Program-made: the position numbers and the translations under genes | Notes under the pieces: generated by a model | What the model saw: the letters and a program-made list of their open reading frames with translations, nothing else | What the model was told of the DNA's origin: nothing | Databases searched by the model: none | Shown: one piece after another, positions 59,973 to 64,000 of the stretch | How positions within the stretch are numbered: position 1 is the stretch's first letter | Layout of the letters: the number at the start of each line of letters is the position of its first letter | Source: Pyrenopolyporus hunteri | Taxonomy: Eukaryota > Ascomycota > Sordariomycetes > Xylariales > Hypoxylaceae | Direction of reading: 5' to 3' | DNA: 64,000 nt | NCBI GenBank assembly: GCA_902806595.1 | Contig: CADCXC010000011.1 | Span: forward strand, 2,108,001-2,172,000

Positions 59973-61136
59973 ATGAATTTATCCAAGACTTCTAGCATCG
60001 TTTCCTCCATGTCGCCCAGTTTGTCACATACGGCGCATCATATCAGAGCTTCACGTAAAGGGGCCTTTCGAACGGCCGCGACCCGCGGACTTAGAAGGGC
60101 TTTAGCAGTCCAACCTTCCTCGGGACGTTCTAGCCACCGGCCTTTTGTTCATTCGCTTAGCCGAGCAGCGAGTATGAGCACGCGGTCAATTCATCGGGTT
60201 CCTATTGAACCGCAGCGTGTCGATGCGCCGCTAACACAGTCTGCAACATTTCTTGTAGTTACTATTGCCGATACACCGAAAGCCGTGGGTGTAGTGCGAT
60301 CGGTCCTCTCGAGCATCGATGGTCTCGCTAAAAATGTTGCCATACGAGACCTCAGTGCCGCGTTTGCCTGCACTGTGGGTATTGGTAGTGAGGCCTGGGA
60401 TTCTCTGATTCGGGTGCCTCGACCGGCAGAACTTCACCCTTTCCCTGCTATCCGCGGCCAAAAGCATGCTGCTGTCTCAACTCCGGGAGACTTGCTATTT
60501 CACATCCGGTCGGAGCGGCGAGACCTGTGCTTCGAGTTTGAACGGCAGCTGCTGGATAAGCTCGGCGACGCCGTCACTGTTATCGACGAGACTAACGGTT
60601 TTCGTTACTTTGACGTCCGCGACCTTCTCGGATTCGTTGACGGTACGGCGAACCCCGTGGGACCTGCCGTCCCAGCTTCAATCCTCATCGCGGGAGAGGA
60701 CGCGCGGGTTGCTGGAGGCAGCTATATCGTGGTTCAAAAATACGTGCATGACATTAAAGCATGGGAGGATCTCTCTACCGAGCAGCAGGAGGCAATAATT
60801 GGGCGTAAGAAGATTGACAATATCGAATTGGACGATGCCGCAGTGGGCCAACAACAGTCGCACAAGTCGCTCGCGACGGTAGAGGATGAGAACGGTGATG
60901 AGCACGAAATTCTCCGAGACAATATGCCGTTCGGCTCTCCTGGCTCCGGAGAGTTCGGAACTTACTTCATCGGATACTCGAGGCGGCTCTGGGTTATCGA
61001 GCGGATGCTGCAGCGAATGTTCATAGGCGAACCTCCTGGTTTGCACGATAGATTACTCGACTTTTCAACACCCTTAACAGGGACAACGTTCTTTGCTCCA
61101 TCTTCTGACCTTCTGAAAAAGCTGGATACAGAGTGA
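59973..61136 (+). CDS. DyP-type heme peroxidase, YfeX-like
   Basis: A single-exon frame of 387 residues. The dye-decolorising peroxidase signature GFVDGT lies at residues 220-225, with Asp223 as the predicted distal acid, His297 (QQQSHKSLA) as the likely proximal heme ligand and Arg315 (LRDNMPFG) as the distal arginine. Compact size and segments such as GGSYIVVQKYVHDIKAWEDL fit the YfeX-like (class P/B) group. There is no secretory signal. The first 67 residues are rich in Arg, Ser and Ala and nearly lack acidic residues, resembling a mitochondrial presequence, and a second in-frame Met at residue 68 (MSTRSIH) could start a cytosolic form. DyPs reduce H2O2 while oxidising dyes, phenols or porphyrin-type substrates. 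It lies beside secreted oxidative genes, but its own location appears intracellular. Confidence 0.93.
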   Translation: MNLSKTSSIVSSMSPSLSHTAHHIRASRKGAFRTAATRGLRRALAVQPSSGRSSHRPFVHSLSRAASMSTRSIHRVPIEPQRVDAPLTQSATFLVVTIADTPKAVGVVRSVLSSIDGLAKNVAIRDLSAAFACTVGIGSEAWDSLIRVPRPAELHPFPAIRGQKHAAVSTPGDLLFHIRSERRDLCFEFERQLLDKLGDAVTVIDETNGFRYFDVRDLLGFVDGTANPVGPAVPASILIAGEDARVAGGSYIVVQKYVHDIKAWEDLSTEQQEAIIGRKKIDNIELDDAAVGQQQSHKSLATVEDENGDEHEILRDNMPFGSPGSGEFGTYFIGYSRRLWVIERMLQRMFIGEPPGLHDRLLDFSTPLTGTTFFAPSSDLLKKLDTE

Positions 61137-62367
61137 CGATTAATCGTTTCTATTTTTTACGGACTGCTTGGTATATCTACAGATACCGGCGGCTTACAGC
61201 CGCGAAACACCGATTTCGTGTCAGAGGTTTTAGGCTGGTTCTAGTAATTACTCCACTGCGCGGATAGGGGGGATTCGTACGAAGAATTAGATTGAGCGGT
61301 GCTACGGTTTTGAATCACGAATGGAGGTAAATATCTATGCTATAACTTATCGTTTCTCTGCCTTTCTATCTGATCGTATGGCAGCTTTTGCGAAATCACA
61401 GGTGGTTTGGACCCCTTATGCTCGATGAAACCTGCAGTCGATTCGCCGAACTTGTTTAGAGACGAGTATAGATTACCGAGGTCATTTAAACCACTTCTAC
61501 CCCGGAGCTTCCTTCGATGAAACCCGATAGGCTTAGACTCTTATATACGGCCACTTGGCCCCAAAGCATCGACCCATTCTGTTAAGTTCGTGATTGAGTC
61601 GCATATAAGGGCTCGGGAAGGTACGTGACAGTATGTTGTGCGTCCCGGTGGTAGGTAATCGCGCGTACGGTCTTAGATATTCAATGCTAGAGTACACTCA
61701 TTCATAACGATAAGATCTCAGCCGGGAAGATTGCTGCTGACATATGCAATGTTTGTAACGGCGTTGACTGTCTGTTACACTTTCCCGACGTCAATTTTGC
61801 GATGCTCTGCGGCGAACTTGCTTATCTGCAGGTTTCGTAAGAAGTAAGTCCCAGGGCAATGTGCCTGACTTACCCTTCTCTGGCCCTTGCAGACGGTAAA
61901 GGGGGGGGAAGGGGCGCTTGGGCTCGTCACTTTAGAGGTTCGAGCAAGTTATGCTGGTGCTGACGAGATTCTATAGAATTTATTTAGGTAGGTAGGGAAA
62001 ATTTATGGGCGCCGGTGGAACACATCAGTTAAATATCACAGATGCTGGTTTCATGGGGTTATGGACGGAAAACGCTTCAGAGTTTCGGCTGGCTATTAAG
62101 ACGAGGGCTCTCCCGTATAAAATAACTTAATAGCCATCTCCCGCTCTGTGTTACTAGGTGATTGTACAATATATACGAACATATATGCGAGTATCGTGGC
62201 TGCTATGTACATACGACCGAGCAGCTGAAGATCCGGATATGTCTACTTCAGAGAATAACTTGCGAATGACTTGCTCTTACACCGCCGCCTTCTAGATGTC
62301 CTCTTTCCCCAAGCCTGGTCGCTATATGAAATGACGTGAGAAGGTCTTGGGCGAATGCCCTTAATCT
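61137..62367. other. Convergent intergenic region, DyP to transcription factor
   Basis: About 1.2 kb between two 3' ends. No coding evidence; a TAGGTAGG motif lies near 61986-61996. Confidence 0.6.
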
Positions 62368-64000
62368 CTAAAACATGTCTTTGAAGTGCTGATATACACT
62401 GCTTCCCATTCCGTAGGCCACCGTTACGTTGTTGTCGATAGGAGGCGCGCTGGCCGGGGCCAGACTACTATTTGAATCGGTGCCCTTCTCCATGTAGCCC
62501 TCGAATATCCGGGACATCTCATTTGAGATTTGATGTCCGTTCTGGACACCGTTGAACGTGGAGGATGTTCCCGGTGCGGGGGGTGACCGCGAACCGCATA
62601 TAGGAGGAGTCGAAGTAACACCCATCTGACCGGTAGCCAACCCAGCCATCGTGAGCGCTGCTGTGGAGTGAGGGTCCTGGTCCAAGCCGAGATGAGGTGC
62701 TACTTCCCGAAGCGATTTGATGGTGCTCCAGAGGCGCTGCGAGACCCATGACTTAGACGAGAGGTCCTTGACTAGCTCCAGAGCCAGATAAAACTCGTTG
62801 CGGCACGACGAGCTGAAATTGACTGGAGCATGGCAGGACGCGAGGAAGAGCACCGCGATCGCTGCTAACAGGAATTGGTGGTAGAATACCTGGATCTTCC
62901 TGTAGATGTTTGTGGTATTATTTAGATGAGTTAAATAACAAATGGTGTTCTTCGCCAGCTTGACGGCGCGCTCGGCGAATTGCATGTTCTCCATGATGCT
63001 GCTATGAGTGTGAAGGATGGGGGTATATAGCCATGTGCGGATTTGGTTGAAGCGGAGGTACGTCCAGATCTGTAACCGCTGGATATTGTATTCTTTCAGG
63101 GAGTGTATTGGAGGATTTAGGTACCTAGGCAACGCCTCCCAATCAGATAATTCGAGCTGGGTCGTCTGAGGCACCTCGGTATACCATTGTTTTATTTGGC
63201 AGTCCAATTCTTCGATATCAGCAGGAAGCACCTCTAGTGCCACGTTAGGCTCAAAATTTCGTACGAGTCGCCAGACCTTTGCGCTGAGCTTTGAGTAGGT
63301 AATCATCGCGACTAGGTAAGGATGTGAATCCTTTCCGCCAGGGTCAGAATCGATGGAGTTTCTTGAGTTTGATCGAGAGGGGGAGGTGTCCGTTTATCCA
63401 TAAGAATTCGGCTACTTACAGGATACGGCAACTGAGGGTCGATTTCATCGTCCGGAACGGTAAACGGTAGACCGGTGCCGAATGCCCACCGACGATCCAG
63501 GACGAAAGCTGCCCAAAATGTATTAATGGCGCTGTTGCGTTCCTCCTCATCGGCGATTCGTTGGATTGCGTCGCGCCGATGAAGGCCGAGCTCGAAACAA
63601 AGCCGTGTTACTTGGCCCATCGTACGCCAGGCGAGGATCTCGTCGTTGGCGAGGAAATAATAACCAGCCTTGCCGGATTGTCAGCTCCTACGAACCTCGA
63701 GCCCCTTCATTGGGGTAGGTAAAAGTGCCCGGGTAGGGACAAGGCGCGGATCATCCAGGAACGAGGGTAAGACGTACCACGAGAGCTAGGATCGGCATAT
63801 TCTTCACGTCACTGGGGTCGGACATCAACATTCTATCCGTCGTCGGTCGGACGCTATTAAAGAGCCTCTGGGCTTTCTCACTATTTCCATGTTCCTCGAC
63901 TTGTAAGGCGCAACACACAACGAGCTTAAGCACCAAGGTATTGCGATCCTTAATACCGCCTTCCTCGCCATATAGAGGTAAGAAGTTCTTCCTAGCTGCC
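62368..64000 (-). CDS. Fungal transcription factor, C-terminal part (5' partial)
   Basis: Exons 64000-63778 (open at the window edge), 63668-63420 and 63330-62368 give a continuous frame. The order of blocks, AWRTMGQVTRLCFELGLHRR, then FWAAFVLDRRWAFGTGLPF, then DEIDPQLPYP joined by the splice to DSHPYLVAMITYSKLSAKVW, is typical of the Fungal_trans (PF04082) middle-homology domain. This domain is found in Zn2Cys6 binuclear-cluster regulators. The DNA-binding zinc cluster would lie in the missing N-terminus and cannot be confirmed. The acceptor at 63331 is chosen because the later TACCTAG site breaks the frame. The tail is Ser/Pro rich. These factors often control neighbouring metabolic genes; regulation of the laccase and DyP genes is only a guess. 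Confidence 0.87.

Noticed and set aside
62206..62225. ACATACGACC, like the start of fungal 5S rRNA
   Set aside because: The sequence after the first ten bases does not continue as 5S rRNA and no internal control regions are seen.
1..64000. CRISPR arrays or phage-type systems
   Set aside because: No regularly spaced direct repeats with unique spacers; the repeated TAGGTACCTA motifs are irregular and palindromic, and the genes are eukaryotic with introns.

Overview
The window is nuclear DNA of a filamentous ascomycete (Pezizomycotina, most likely Sordariomycetes; the order is an inference). The evidence is: short spliceosomal introns (about 50-170 nt) with GTAAGT-type donors, CTAAC/CTGAC branch sites and AG acceptors; fungus-restricted families (a velvet regulator, an asco-laccase with all four copper motifs, a Cup1-like LYR protein, a Zn2Cys6-type regulator body); and many dispersed intergenic palindromes built from TAGGTACCTA units. 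I saw no bacterial operons, CRISPR arrays or mitochondrial sequence, and no convincing tRNA or rRNA.

Layout. (1) 1-3048 is the C-terminal half of the proteasome activator Blm10/PA200, cut by the window start. (2) 3049-29094 is a gene-poor stretch of about 26 kb holding only a four-exon velvet gene (vosA-like, 11164-12907, minus) and a hotdog thioesterase (27112-27600, minus); the rest is microsatellites, long poly-A/T tracts and pyrimidine-rich leader-like segments. (3) 29095-39111 carries an archaemetzincin metalloprotease, a three-exon FAD monooxygenase and a three-exon bZIP factor. (4) 39444-50590 is a compact housekeeping block: Cup1-like LYR protein, the ubiquitin E2 variant Mms2, the endosomal/Golgi scaffold Mon2, and a mitochondrial stomatin-like protein. 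(5) 53111-64000 is an oxidative and secretory block: a small cysteine-rich secreted protein with a knottin-like cysteine pattern, a seven-exon laccase, a second small secreted protein, a DyP-type peroxidase, and the C-terminal part of a fungal transcription factor cut by the window end.

I rebuilt the spliced models by hand, requiring GT/AG (once GC/AG) borders, matching phase and continuity of the family sequence across each junction. All multi-exon models close in frame. The functional links are modest. Mms2 and Mon2 share a divergent promoter. The laccase, two secreted proteins, DyP peroxidase and Zn2Cys6-type factor sit side by side and could form a small biomass- or phenolic-oxidation neighbourhood, but co-regulation is only an inference. 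No clearly new multi-gene system is visible. The best leads are the knottin-like secreted protein, the YfeX-like DyP with a presequence-like N-terminus, a bZIP lacking the invariant basic-region asparagine, the gene desert around vosA, and the dispersed palindromes.
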